Program-made: the position numbers and the translations under genes | The notes under the pieces: model-generated | Database searches by the model: none | What the model saw: the letters and a program-made list of their open reading frames with translations, nothing else | Told to the model about the DNA's origin: nothing | From: DAOTZR01 sp034432595 | GTDB lineage: Bacteria; Chloroflexota; Anaerolineae; B4-G1; SLSP01 | Assembly: GCA_034432595.1 (NCBI GenBank) | Contig: DAOUBT010000047.1 | Location: 1-36,783 of the forward strand | Length of the DNA: 36,783 bases | Reading direction: 5' to 3' | Shown: in pieces, positions 25,532 to 33,041 of the stretch | Numbering within the stretch: position 1 is the first letter of the stretch | Layout of the letters: each line of letters begins with the position of its first letter

Positions 25532-25779
25532 CCCCGTCCCGCCAGCCTCCGGCTGGCAAAGCCTTTGACGCCTCTCCCCGCACCACCAGCCCCCGGCTGG
25601 CAAAGCCTTTGACGCTTCTCCCCGTACCGCCAGCCTTCGGCTGGCAACACCTTTGACGCTTCTCCCCGTCCCGCCAGCCTTCGGCTGGCAAAACCTTTGA
25701 CGCTTCTCCCCGTACCCCCAGCCTCCGGCTGGCAACACCTTTGACGCTTCTCCCCGTCCCGCCAGCCTCCGGTTTGACG
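25532..25779. repeat. 44-bp tandem repeat, five full copies plus one shortened copy
   Basis: Full copies start at 25532, 25576, 25620, 25664 and 25708; a sixth (25752-25779) has lost 11 bases that form the right arm of its hairpin. Each full unit holds CCAGCC-nnC-GGCTGG, a hairpin of six to seven base pairs whose loop bases vary while the stem is kept, then TTTGACGC and a C-rich spacer. The array fills the space between the divergent GH5 and moeA promoters. A period of 44 is not a multiple of three, so it is not a coding repeat, and there are no unique spacers, so it is not CRISPR. Confidence 0.95.
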
Positions 25780-25803
25780 ATTTGCCCAAAAACAGGTTAT
25801 AAT
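25774..25803 (+). promoter_or_regulatory. moeA promoter whose -35 box is in the last repeat copy
   Basis: TTGACG (25774-25779) and a perfect TATAAT (25798-25803) are spaced by 18 bp. The -35 hexamer is the TTTGACG element that ends each 44-bp repeat unit. The start near 25810 leaves a ~50-base leader with GAGGA before ATG 25861. Confidence 0.8.
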
Positions 25804-25860
25804 ACCCCCGTCCCAAGCCTGGATAAACCGGCTCAAAACACATCAGCGAGGATTCCAGTC

Positions 25861-27096
25861 ATGCCCGAATTTTTGCACCTTTTACCACCAGATACAGCCC
25901 GCGCGCGCTGGCTGGCAGCGGTGACCCACCGCAGTCCGACCGAGGTGCTACCCACATCTCAGGCCGTTGGACGGGTGACGGCCCAAAGCGTGCGTGCACC
26001 TCAGGACGTTCCTCCCTTCCCCCGCTCTGAGGTGGACGGCTACGCCGTGCGCGCCGCGGACACCTACGGCGCTTCGGAGGCGCTGCCGGCTTACCTGGAG
26101 CTTGTCGGCGAGGTACCGATGGGCGGCGCGGCAGGCTTCCGTCTGCGTCCCGGACAGGCGGCGCTCATCCACACCGGCGGGATGCTGCCCGAAGGTGCTG
26201 ACGCCGTCGTCATGGTCGAATACACGCAGGTGAGCCGCGTCGGCGAGGTGGAAATCCTGCGCCCTGTTGCCGTGGGAGAAGGGGTGATAGCCATCGGCGA
26301 GGACATGCGGGCCGGGGCGGAGGTGGTCGCGGCAGGCGTGCGCCTGCGTCCCGCCGAAATCGGCGCGTTGATGGCGCTGGGCATTACCGCCCTTCACGTG
26401 GCCCAACGTCCGCGCGTGGCCGTCCTTGCTACGGGTGATGAAGTGGTCCCGCCGGAGCGTAGCCCCGCGCCGGGGCAGGTGCGGGATGTCAATAGCTACA
26501 CCCTGAGCGCCCTCATCGCCAAAGCGGGAGGCGAGGCGGTGTTGTACGGCATCATCCCGGATGAGCGCCACGCTCTGGAGGAGGCGGTGCGGCGCGCCTT
26601 TGCCGCCTGTGATGCGCTGGTCGTGACGGCAGGGTCTTCGGCGAGCACGCGCGACATCACGGCGGAAGTGCTCAACGGCCTGGGCGCGCCGGGGGTGCTC
26701 GTCCACGGGGTGAGCACCAAACCGGGCCGTCCCACCATTCTCGGCGCAGCGCAAGGCAAGCCGTTGGTCGGATTGCCGGGCAATCCCGTAAGCGCTTTAG
26801 TGAACGCCGGGTTGTTCGTCGTGCCGATGCTTGATCACCTGCAAGGGGTGACGCACTCACGCCCCAAAGCGATCGTGCGCGCGCGCGTCACGGTCAACCT
26901 CGCATCCGAGGCTGGACGCGAGGACTGGTGGCCCGTGCGCCTGCATCCCACCCCTTCCGGCTGGGAGGCAGAGCCGATTTTCTACAAAAGCAACCTGATC
27001 TTCCGTCTCGCGGAAGCCGACGGCCTGCTCAAAGTCCCCGCCGACGCCACAGGCCTCGCCCTGGGCGAGGAAGCGGATGTGGTGCTGTGGGAGTGA
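25861..27096 (+). CDS. moeA: Molybdopterin molybdotransferase MoeA
   Basis: ATG 25861 (GAGGA upstream, 411 residues) is preferred to the TTG at 25741 that lies in the repeat. The MoeA layout is complete: PPFPRSEVDGYAVRAADT in domain I, GQAALIHTGGMLPEGADAV in domain II, then the MogA-like domain III with TGDEVV, TAGSSASTRDIT and VGLPGNPVSALV, and a small beta-barrel domain IV at the C-terminus. The enzyme inserts molybdate into adenylylated molybdopterin to make the molybdenum cofactor. A second, fused moeA paralogue follows 74 bases downstream on the same strand; tandem moeA copies of this kind are known in several bacteria and archaea. Confidence 0.95.
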   Translation: MPEFLHLLPPDTARARWLAAVTHRSPTEVLPTSQAVGRVTAQSVRAPQDVPPFPRSEVDGYAVRAADTYGASEALPAYLELVGEVPMGGAAGFRLRPGQAALIHTGGMLPEGADAVVMVEYTQVSRVGEVEILRPVAVGEGVIAIGEDMRAGAEVVAAGVRLRPAEIGALMALGITALHVAQRPRVAVLATGDEVVPPERSPAPGQVRDVNSYTLSALIAKAGGEAVLYGIIPDERHALEEAVRRAFAACDALVVTAGSSASTRDITAEVLNGLGAPGVLVHGVSTKPGRPTILGAAQGKPLVGLPGNPVSALVNAGLFVVPMLDHLQGVTHSRPKAIVRARVTVNLASEAGREDWWPVRLHPTPSGWEAEPIFYKSNLIFRLAEADGLLKVPADATGLALGEEADVVLWE

Positions 27097-27112
27097 CGGG
27101 ATGCTGGATGTG

Positions 27113-27129
27113 TTCAGCTTCCAGCTTCC
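27113..27129. repeat. Copy 1 of a dispersed intergenic inverted repeat
   Basis: The 17-base word TTCAGCTTCCAGCTTCC here is exactly complementary to 31053-31069. The preceding TGCTGGAT also matches the inverse of 31091-31098. Both sites sit just behind stop codons, so they look like two copies of one intergenic repeat family, this one lacking the middle part. Confidence 0.6.
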
Positions 27130-27170
27130 TGCTTCTCTAAGACATCAACTCTAATGTGGAAGGATATCCC

Positions 27171-29123
27171 ATGAGTATCTACCTGCACGATATTCCTCTG
27201 GATGAAGCGCAGCAACGCTGGGAAAAAGCGCTGCGCACAGCCGGACTTGAAGGCCCGTTGGATAGCGAAACCCTACCTTTAAGCGAAGCCCTTATCGGGC
27301 GTACCCTGGCCGAACCGGTTTGGGCACGCATCTCTTCGCCTCATTACCACGCTTCCGCCATGGACGGCTACGCCGTGCGCGCGGACGATACGCTCGGCGC
27401 GATGCCTACCGCGCCTCTGGTACTGCGCTGCGATGCGCAGGCGCGCTACGTGGATACCGGCGACGCGCTGCCCGATTGGGCCAACGCCGTCATCCCCATT
27501 GAGCTGGTAGAGCCGCTGGATGAAGAGGGGCGTCCCACCGTTGAGCTGCGCCATCCGGCGGCCATTCGCATCCGCGCCGCGGCACGCCCCTGGCAATCGG
27601 TGCGCCCTCTGGGCGAGGACATCGTCGCCACCGAGTTGGTGCTGCCCGCTGGCCACGTCCTGCGTCCGGTGGACCTGGGCGCCATCGCGGCGTGTGGTCA
27701 CGCGACCGTGCGCGTGACGCGCCAGCCGCGCGTGGCGATTCTCCCCACCGGCACGGAGCTGATTCCGGTCGGCGTCGAACCACGGCCTGGCGACATTATC
27801 GAATACAATTCCTTGGTGCTGGCGGCGCAGGTGATGCAATGGGGCGGGGTGGCTACCCGCTATCCGATTACGCCGGATGATTTTGCGCTGATTCTCGCGC
27901 GGGTGGAGGAAGCCGCCCGCAGCCATGACCTGGTGCTGCTCAACGCCGGCTCCTCCGCCGGATCGGAAGATTTTTCGGCGCGCATCGTGGAAACCCTGGG
28001 CGAGTTGTTGGTCCACGGGATTGCCGTCCGCCCCGGCCACCCGGTGATTTTGGGGATGCTCCACGTGGACGGGCGCCGCGTGCCGATTATCGGCGTGCCG
28101 GGCTATCCCGTCTCCGCCGCGTTGACGGGTGAGATTTTCGTCGAACCGCTGCTGGCGCGCTGGCAGGGACGGGCCGCGCACCAGCCTCCCACCCTTCAAG
28201 CACGCCTCACGCGCAAGCTGGCTTCTCCCGCCGGCGATGACGATTATGTGCGCGTGGCGGTGGGGCGCGTGGGCGAAACGTGGCTCGCCGCGCCCCTCTC
28301 CCGCGGGGCAGGCGTCATCACCTCCCTCGTGCGCGCGGATGGCATCGTCATCGTGCCGCACGGTCAGCAGGGATACGACGCTAACACCGAAGTGACGGTG
28401 CGGCTCTACCGTCCCATGCACGAGCTGGAGCAGACGATCTTCGCTATCGGCTCCCACGACATGACGCTGGACCTCATCACCCAATATTTAGCCGTGCGCG
28501 GACGGCGTCTGGCCTCGGCGAATGTGGGCAGCCTGGGCGGCCTGGTGGCCCTGCAGCGCGGACAGGCGCATCTGGCGGGCAGCCACCTGCTCGACCCGGA
28601 GACGGGGGAGTACAACGTGAGCTACATCCGCCGCTACCTGCCGGAGGTGCCGGTGCGCGTGATCACGCTGGTGGGACGCGAACAGGGCCTCATGGTGCGC
28701 GCCGGGAACCCTAAAGGCCTCCGCGGGCTGGAAGACCTGCGCCGCGCTGATGTGAGCTTCGTGAATCGGCAACGCGGCGCGGGCACGCGCATGCTCCTGG
28801 ACTATCATCTCCAACGCCTGAACATAGAGCCGGCGCAGGTGCGCGGCTACGATCAGGAAGAATACACACACCTGAGCGTGGCGGCGGCGGTGGCTGCCGG
28901 GCGCGCGGATTGCGGACTGGGCATCCCCGCCGCGGCGCAGGCGTTAGGGCTGGATTTCATCCCCTTGTTTCAGGAACGCTACGATCTGGTCATCCCGGTG
29001 GCGCATTACGAGAGCGCGCTTTTGCAGCCGCTCCTCGCCTTGCTCCACGAGGCAGAGTTCCGCCGGGCCGTCGCTGCCCTGCCGGGTTACGATGTCTCGG
29101 CCATGGGGCAGGTGGTGATGTAG
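27171..29123 (+). CDS. MoeA fused to a periplasmic-binding-protein-like domain
   Basis: ATG 27171 is set by GAAGGA; 650 residues. Residues 1-~415 are a MoeA paralogue (SSPHYHASAMDGYAVRADDT, LPTGTELIPVG, NAGSSAGSEDFSA, IGVPGYPVSAALTGE). Residues ~425-645 form a PBP-like substrate-binding fold (pfam PBP_like, related to LysR-type ligand domains): AIGSHDMTLDLITQYL, GLVALQRGQAHLAGSHLLD and NRQRGAGTRMLLDYHL. In other proteins this domain binds molybdate or tungstate or a related small ligand. The fusion suggests a ligand-gated or metal-selecting insertion enzyme; this is inference from domain content. The protein shares the strand with moeA and the CoxM-like gene. Confidence 0.93.
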   Translation: MSIYLHDIPLDEAQQRWEKALRTAGLEGPLDSETLPLSEALIGRTLAEPVWARISSPHYHASAMDGYAVRADDTLGAMPTAPLVLRCDAQARYVDTGDALPDWANAVIPIELVEPLDEEGRPTVELRHPAAIRIRAAARPWQSVRPLGEDIVATELVLPAGHVLRPVDLGAIAACGHATVRVTRQPRVAILPTGTELIPVGVEPRPGDIIEYNSLVLAAQVMQWGGVATRYPITPDDFALILARVEEAARSHDLVLLNAGSSAGSEDFSARIVETLGELLVHGIAVRPGHPVILGMLHVDGRRVPIIGVPGYPVSAALTGEIFVEPLLARWQGRAAHQPPTLQARLTRKLASPAGDDDYVRVAVGRVGETWLAAPLSRGAGVITSLVRADGIVIVPHGQQGYDANTEVTVRLYRPMHELEQTIFAIGSHDMTLDLITQYLAVRGRRLASANVGSLGGLVALQRGQAHLAGSHLLDPETGEYNVSYIRRYLPEVPVRVITLVGREQGLMVRAGNPKGLRGLEDLRRADVSFVNRQRGAGTRMLLDYHLQRLNIEPAQVRGYDQEEYTHLSVAAAVAAGRADCGLGIPAAAQALGLDFIPLFQERYDLVIPVAHYESALLQPLLALLHEAEFRRAVAALPGYDVSAMGQVVM

Positions 29124-29136
29124 GCCGTCCGACCCC

Positions 29137-29163
29137 TTGAACTTTTGCGGAATGGAGTATACT
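29137..29163 (+). promoter_or_regulatory. Possible promoter of the FAD-subunit gene
   Basis: TTGAAC (29137-29142) and TATACT (29158-29163) are 15 bp apart, a little short for sigma-70. A 72-base gap after the moeA fusion supports a separate start. Confidence 0.4.
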
Positions 29164-29195
29164 TAGCTTACCTCATCCCAGAGACAGGAGCGCCT

Positions 29196-30041
29196 ATGTT
29201 ACGTCAACTGAAGCATTATGAACGACCTCAGACGATTGAAGATGCGGTGGCTTTGGCCCAATCGAATAGCGCGGCACAGTACCTTGGCGGCGGGGCGTGG
29301 ATTGTGGCGAAAGGGGACCCCACCCTGACCACGGTGATTGATTTGCAAAACCTGGGCCTGAACACGATTAGCGGCGAGTTGGAGCAGATTCGCATCGGCG
29401 CCACAGCCACGCTACAAGCCCTCATCGAACATCCCGAAACGGCAGCGTTCAGTGACGGGGTGCTGGTGAGAGCGGCAAAGCTGACGCAGTCGCGCAACCT
29501 GCGCGAGCAGGGCACGCTCGGCGGCACGCTCATCGTCGCCGGACCGGCGGATCCGCTCACGACGGTGTTGCTGGTCTGCGATGCGGAGGTGGTGTACGCT
29601 GATCCCGCCGTGCATGTCGCGCCCTTCACGAGCTTTGTCGCTTACCGCGAGCGGCTCATCAAGGTGAAAGCGCTGCTCACGGAACTGCGCCTGAAGCGGC
29701 TCCCGCCGCGCAGCGCCCTGAGCTATCACACGGTGGGCCGATCCCCCATGGATAAGCCGATTGTAGGCGCTGCGGCCTATATCAAAGTAGATGAAGGGCT
29801 GGCGGCTGAAGTACGCATTGCCGTGGGAGGCATCGCCTCCCTGCCGGTGCGCCTGCCCAAAGTCGAGGTACAACTGCGCGGTCAGTTGCTGGACGAGGCC
29901 CACATCAAAGCGGCGCTGGAAAGCGGGCTTGAGGGCATTGAGGGGTACGAAGATTACCGCGGCAGCCGCGAGTATCGCCTTGAAATGGCGCGCGTCCTGG
30001 GCCGCCGCGCCCTGCTGGAGGCCTGGCAAAAAGCGCGGTAA
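29196..30041 (+). CDS. FAD-binding medium subunit of the xanthine dehydrogenase/CO dehydrogenase family
   Basis: ATG 29196 follows AGGAG at six bases; 281 residues. An N-terminal PCMH-type FAD domain has QYLGGGAWIVAKGD and LGGTLIVAGPADPL, the usual positions of the two FAD glycine motifs, though both differ from the CoxM standard (the second usually reads L-G-G-N). The C-terminal ~100 residues match the CO_deh_flav_C domain (VGRSPMDKPIVGAAAYI, AVGGIASLPVRLP). Such subunits pass electrons from the molybdenum subunit to FAD. Neither the molybdenum subunit (CoxL) nor the 2Fe-2S subunit (CoxS) is adjacent, so this is an orphan copy. Its link to molybdenum is supported by the two moeA genes before it. 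Confidence 0.88.
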   Translation: MLRQLKHYERPQTIEDAVALAQSNSAAQYLGGGAWIVAKGDPTLTTVIDLQNLGLNTISGELEQIRIGATATLQALIEHPETAAFSDGVLVRAAKLTQSRNLREQGTLGGTLIVAGPADPLTTVLLVCDAEVVYADPAVHVAPFTSFVAYRERLIKVKALLTELRLKRLPPRSALSYHTVGRSPMDKPIVGAAAYIKVDEGLAAEVRIAVGGIASLPVRLPKVEVQLRGQLLDEAHIKAALESGLEGIEGYEDYRGSREYRLEMARVLGRRALLEAWQKAR

Positions 30042-30093
30042 GGGAGCGCGTTTTCAGGCTTCCCGCCCTGAATAAACGGCAACACGCCATACT

Positions 30094-30127
30094 CACATCG
30101 CCGACGTGTTTTCACGTCGGCGATGTG
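30094..30127. repeat. Perfect 15-bp inverted repeat touching the yqhQ -10 box
   Basis: CACATCGCCGACGTG (30094-30108), a TTTT loop, then CACGTCGGCGATGTG (30113-30127). It ends one base before TATAAT (30129-30134), so it covers the -35 region. It may be a terminator of the upstream gene, an operator for a dimeric regulator, or both. Confidence 0.85.
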
Positions 30128-30128
30128 T

Positions 30129-30134
30129 TATAAT
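30129..30134 (+). promoter_or_regulatory. -10 box of the yqhQ-like gene
   Basis: A consensus TATAAT sits 26 bases before ATG 30160; no consensus -35 is present because that region is occupied by the inverted repeat. The predicted start lies downstream of the ATG at 30134, which rules that codon out as translation start. Confidence 0.6.
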
Positions 30135-30159
30135 GGCGAAAACGATGCAGGAGTCAACG

Positions 30160-31047
30160 ATGGGTGAATTGAAGACAGAACGCAAGCCTTTAGGCTGGAC
30201 TTACGGGGGACAGGCGCTCATCGAGGGTGTGTTGATGCGCAGTGCAACACGCGCCGCAGTGGCCGTGCGCCACCCGGATGGGCATATCGTGGTCAAAACC
30301 GAAGCTTTAGGCAGCCTCTATACCGGGCCTATCAGCCGCATCCCTTTCCTGCGCGGGTTACCGATGTTATGGGACTCGCTGGGGCTGGGCATGCGCGCGC
30401 TGCTTTTTTCCGCCGAGGTTGCCGAACAGGGTGAGACGCCGGACTACAAAATGAACGCCGCCACCGGCATCGGCATGGGGGTGCTTTCCATGGGCATCGC
30501 TTTAGTGCTGTTCATGGCGCTGCCCTCCCTGCTCGCGGGGTGGGTGGTGCCGGAAGGTCAGACTCTGCTCTTCAACGTGGTGGAAGGTCTCATCCGTCTG
30601 GCCATCTTGTTGGGCTACATCACGGCGGTGGGAAAAGTCCCCGAAATCAGGCGCGTCTTTGCTTATCACGGCGCGGAACACAAAACCATCAACGCCCATG
30701 AGGACGGCGCGCCGCTCACCGTCGAAGCGGTACAGCGCTACTCCACCACCCATCCGCGCTGCGGCACGGCCTTCCTGCTGATTGTGGTCATCGTTTCCAT
30801 CCTGGTCTTCGCCCCTCTGGGCAAGCCGGCGCTGGTGCTGCGCCTGCTTTCGCGCGTAGTGCTGCTGCCTGTCATTGTGGGCATCTCCTACGAGCTGCTG
30901 CGCTTCAGCGGACGCCACGCGCAGAACCCGATCATCCGCGTGTTGATCGCGCCCAACCTCGCGCTGCAACGCCTCACCACCCGCGAGCCGGAAGATAGCA
31001 TGGTGGAAGTCGCTATCGCGGCGCTTAAGGCCGTGTTGGAAGCATAG
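30160..31047 (+). CDS. YqhQ/DUF1385 family membrane protein
   Basis: ATG 30160 has AGGAG seven bases before it, and the promoter geometry excludes earlier starts; 295 residues. It opens with the family signature GGQALIEGVLMRS. Three to four membrane helices lie at ~105-130, ~145-165, ~205-225 and ~230-250, and FAYHGAEHKTINAHEDG with YSTTHPRCGTAFLL form the conserved His/Cys core of DUF1385. The core resembles a metal site but no biochemical function is established that I know of. It is the last gene of the plus-strand moeA block, but its own promoter suggests separate control. Confidence 0.92.
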   Translation: MGELKTERKPLGWTYGGQALIEGVLMRSATRAAVAVRHPDGHIVVKTEALGSLYTGPISRIPFLRGLPMLWDSLGLGMRALLFSAEVAEQGETPDYKMNAATGIGMGVLSMGIALVLFMALPSLLAGWVVPEGQTLLFNVVEGLIRLAILLGYITAVGKVPEIRRVFAYHGAEHKTINAHEDGAPLTVEAVQRYSTTHPRCGTAFLLIVVIVSILVFAPLGKPALVLRLLSRVVLLPVIVGISYELLRFSGRHAQNPIIRVLIAPNLALQRLTTREPEDSMVEVAIAALKAVLEA

Positions 31048-31052
31048 GGAGC

Positions 31053-31087
31053 GGAAGCTGGAAGCTGAAAACCCGTATCCAGCTTCC
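31053..31087. terminator. Hairpin between convergent yqhQ and yitT genes; copy 2 of the dispersed repeat
   Basis: GGAAGCTGGA (31053-31062) pairs with TCCAGCTTCC (31078-31087). It fills the 56-bp gap between convergent genes and could stop transcription both ways, though without a strong T-run. Bases 31053-31069 are the exact complement of 27113-27129. Confidence 0.6.
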
Positions 31088-31103
31088 AGTATCCAGCACG
31101 TCC

Positions 31104-31982
31104 TCACCCCTCCGCCTTAATCGGACGGAAGCCCTGTCCCAGCACCTCATACGCATCCGTGACCACCACGAAAGCCCTGGGATCAATCTCGGCGATGATT
31201 TGCTTGAGCGGCATCAATTCACCGCGGGTGACGGTGACAAAAAGCATAGGACGCGGCTGTTCCGTGTAGCCACCGCGCGCCTCGATAATCGTCACCCCGC
31301 GATCCAGATTGTTGAAAATCGCCTCGCGCACGGCTTCCATCTCGTTGGTGATGATGAACACAGCGCGCGCGAAGCCCACGCCCTCCTGCACCGAATCCAC
31401 CACGCGGCTGGAGACAAACGCCACGACCAGCGCGTAGAGCACCGGCATCAGCCCCGTCACCGCCGCCGCGGCCAGCAAGATAACCGAGTTCACCAGCAAC
31501 AGCACCACGCCGAAAGAAACCCCCATAAAGCGGTTCACCAACTGCGCGATGATATCCGTCCCCGCCGTCGTGCCCTTGCCGCGCAGCACCAGCCCCACGC
31601 CGAGGCCATCCAGCAAGCCGCCAAACAAGGTGTAGATAAGCGGATCGCCGGTAATCGGCGGCACGTGAGCGGCCAGCAAATCAATCGCCGCCGTCATCAC
31701 CACCACCGCGTACACCGTGCGGATGAAAAAGCGCATCCCGCCCGCGTAACGCACCCCGGCAACGAGCAGCGGAATGTTGAGGATAAAGGTCACCACGCCG
31801 ATTTTCCAGCCCCACAGAAAATGGGCGATCATCCCCAGGCCAGTTATCCCCGACGAAACCACGTTATTGGGCACCAGGAACATATCCACCGAAAGGGCAA
31901 TGCAAATCCCTCCCAGCGTAATCAGCACGTAATCGCGCAAAATCGCCAAAGCTTTTTCTGGATAAGGGACACGTGTCATCAT
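31104..31982 (-). CDS. YitT family membrane protein (DUF161/DUF2179)
   Basis: 292 residues starting at ATG 31982 (GGAGGAG upstream; a second ATG follows immediately). The N-terminal ~200 residues form about five to six membrane helices with family hallmarks VDMFLVPNNVVSSGITGLG and RGKGTTAGTDIIAQLVN. The C-terminal cytosolic DUF2179 domain (~205-285) has DRGVTIIEARGGYT and DPRAFVVVTDAYEVLGQGF. YitT proteins are widespread with no firmly established transport substrate. It is the last gene of a tight minus-strand operon, 12 bases after the CAP-domain gene. Confidence 0.93.
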   Translation of the reverse strand: MMTRVPYPEKALAILRDYVLITLGGICIALSVDMFLVPNNVVSSGITGLGMIAHFLWGWKIGVVTFILNIPLLVAGVRYAGGMRFFIRTVYAVVVMTAAIDLLAAHVPPITGDPLIYTLFGGLLDGLGVGLVLRGKGTTAGTDIIAQLVNRFMGVSFGVVLLLVNSVILLAAAAVTGLMPVLYALVVAFVSSRVVDSVQEGVGFARAVFIITNEMEAVREAIFNNLDRGVTIIEARGGYTEQPRPMLFVTVTRGELMPLKQIIAEIDPRAFVVVTDAYEVLGQGFRPIKAEG

Positions 31983-31994
31983 CGCTCCTCCCCA

Positions 31995-33041
31995 TTAACG
32001 TCGGCGTAAAAACACCACGCCCAAAAGCAGCAGCGCCACAAGCTGCAAGACCACCACCCCCCACAAGGGCACATCCACCGCGCGCGTCCCCGCCATCCGC
32101 TCTGCGGGCAACGGCGTCCAGGTCGGGAGCGGCGCGCGCGTCGGCGTAGGCGTGGGCCGTGTTGCCACGGGCATTGGCGTTGGGGTCGCAGCCAGGGTCG
32201 GCGTGGGCTGTGGGGTCAGGTTGATGAAGGGGGGCAGCGTGGGCGTGGGCGTCACGGTCACCGCATCCGCCGCAATCAGGCGCACCGTGGCCTGAGCCAG
32301 CGCCGTGCGCCGTGCCCCATCCCGGAACTCCACATAAACGGTGTACTCCCCCGGCTCTGTCCCTGCCAGTTCCCACGGCAACACCGGCGTCCAGAGCTGC
32401 CAGGCTGCATCCGTAAAATCCAGCGTGTTGCTCACGCGCACCTCAATCGCGCGTCCCATCCAGTTGCCCTCGCCCAGCGGCACAGCGTCCTCGTTGGCAA
32501 GGCGCAAGGCTACCACCGGCGATGTCACTACCGTTGCGCCATCGTTGATGAAAACCGGCAACACGCCGGGGCGCGCGCCCAACGTGATCACCCAGGCGTG
32601 CACTCCGTCCTCTCCTTCAGCGTAGCCTATCCCGATTTCCCGGTACGTGCCCATCAGAGCCGCCCAGGATGTCCCGTCCTCGTAAAACCAGCGCAGCGCG
32701 TCCTCCAGCGTACCCAGGCCCATCCAGCGTAACTCCTGCACCATCATGCCGTCGTTCCAGGCTTTGTAGCCCGTCGCCAGGATGCGGTCCACCGGTGTGC
32801 TGCCGTCGCTGCCGATGCCGTCCACCCGTCCGGTACGGACCATGTCCGCAGCATGGACCTGCGCCGCCTGCGCCAGCAGCGGCGACCAGGCCAGCGGGGT
32901 CAGACCGCTGCGCAAGCGCGCCTGATTGAGCAGCGATAGCAACGTATTCGCCTCACCAGGCACTTCAGCCTGCGCGCGCACGCCGGAAACCAGCGCCAGC
33001 ATCAAGCTCAGGCCTACCAGCCATCCCCAGAAGCGTTTCAT
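31995..33041 (-). CDS. Membrane-anchored CAP (SCP/PR1) domain protein
   Basis: 348 residues. A signal peptide (1-24, cut near VRAQA) is followed by a CAP domain (~30-155; LLSLLNQARLRSGL, GSDGSTPVDRILATGY, YREIGIGYAEG, HAWVITLG). A beta-rich region follows (~160-260), then a Thr/Pro linker with repeated TPTP units (~265-315), a membrane helix (~322-342, WGVVVLQLVALLLLGVVFL) and a basic RRR end. It should be held on the outer face of the membrane. In bacterial CAP domains of the SpoIID-neighbour/YkwD type a His normally sits where this one has GRVDGIGSDG, so one conserved His is missing. Its start overlaps the IMPase stop in an ATGA, indicating translational coupling. Confidence 0.9.
   Translation of the reverse strand: MKRFWGWLVGLSLMLALVSGVRAQAEVPGEANTLLSLLNQARLRSGLTPLAWSPLLAQAAQVHAADMVRTGRVDGIGSDGSTPVDRILATGYKAWNDGMMVQELRWMGLGTLEDALRWFYEDGTSWAALMGTYREIGIGYAEGEDGVHAWVITLGARPGVLPVFINDGATVVTSPVVALRLANEDAVPLGEGNWMGRAIEVRVSNTLDFTDAAWQLWTPVLPWELAGTEPGEYTVYVEFRDGARRTALAQATVRLIAADAVTVTPTPTLPPFINLTPQPTPTLAATPTPMPVATRPTPTPTRAPLPTWTPLPAERMAGTRAVDVPLWGVVVLQLVALLLLGVVFLRRR

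Noticed and set aside
25532..25779. CRISPR array or coding repeat
   Set aside because: Units are contiguous with no unique spacers, no cas gene is near, and 44 is not divisible by three.
25480..25843. Several minus-strand frames over the 44-bp repeat, including an N-terminal extension of the GH5 gene
   Set aside because: They translate the repeat in shifting frames. The GH5 ATG at 25448 has a binding site and a promoter located between it and the repeat.
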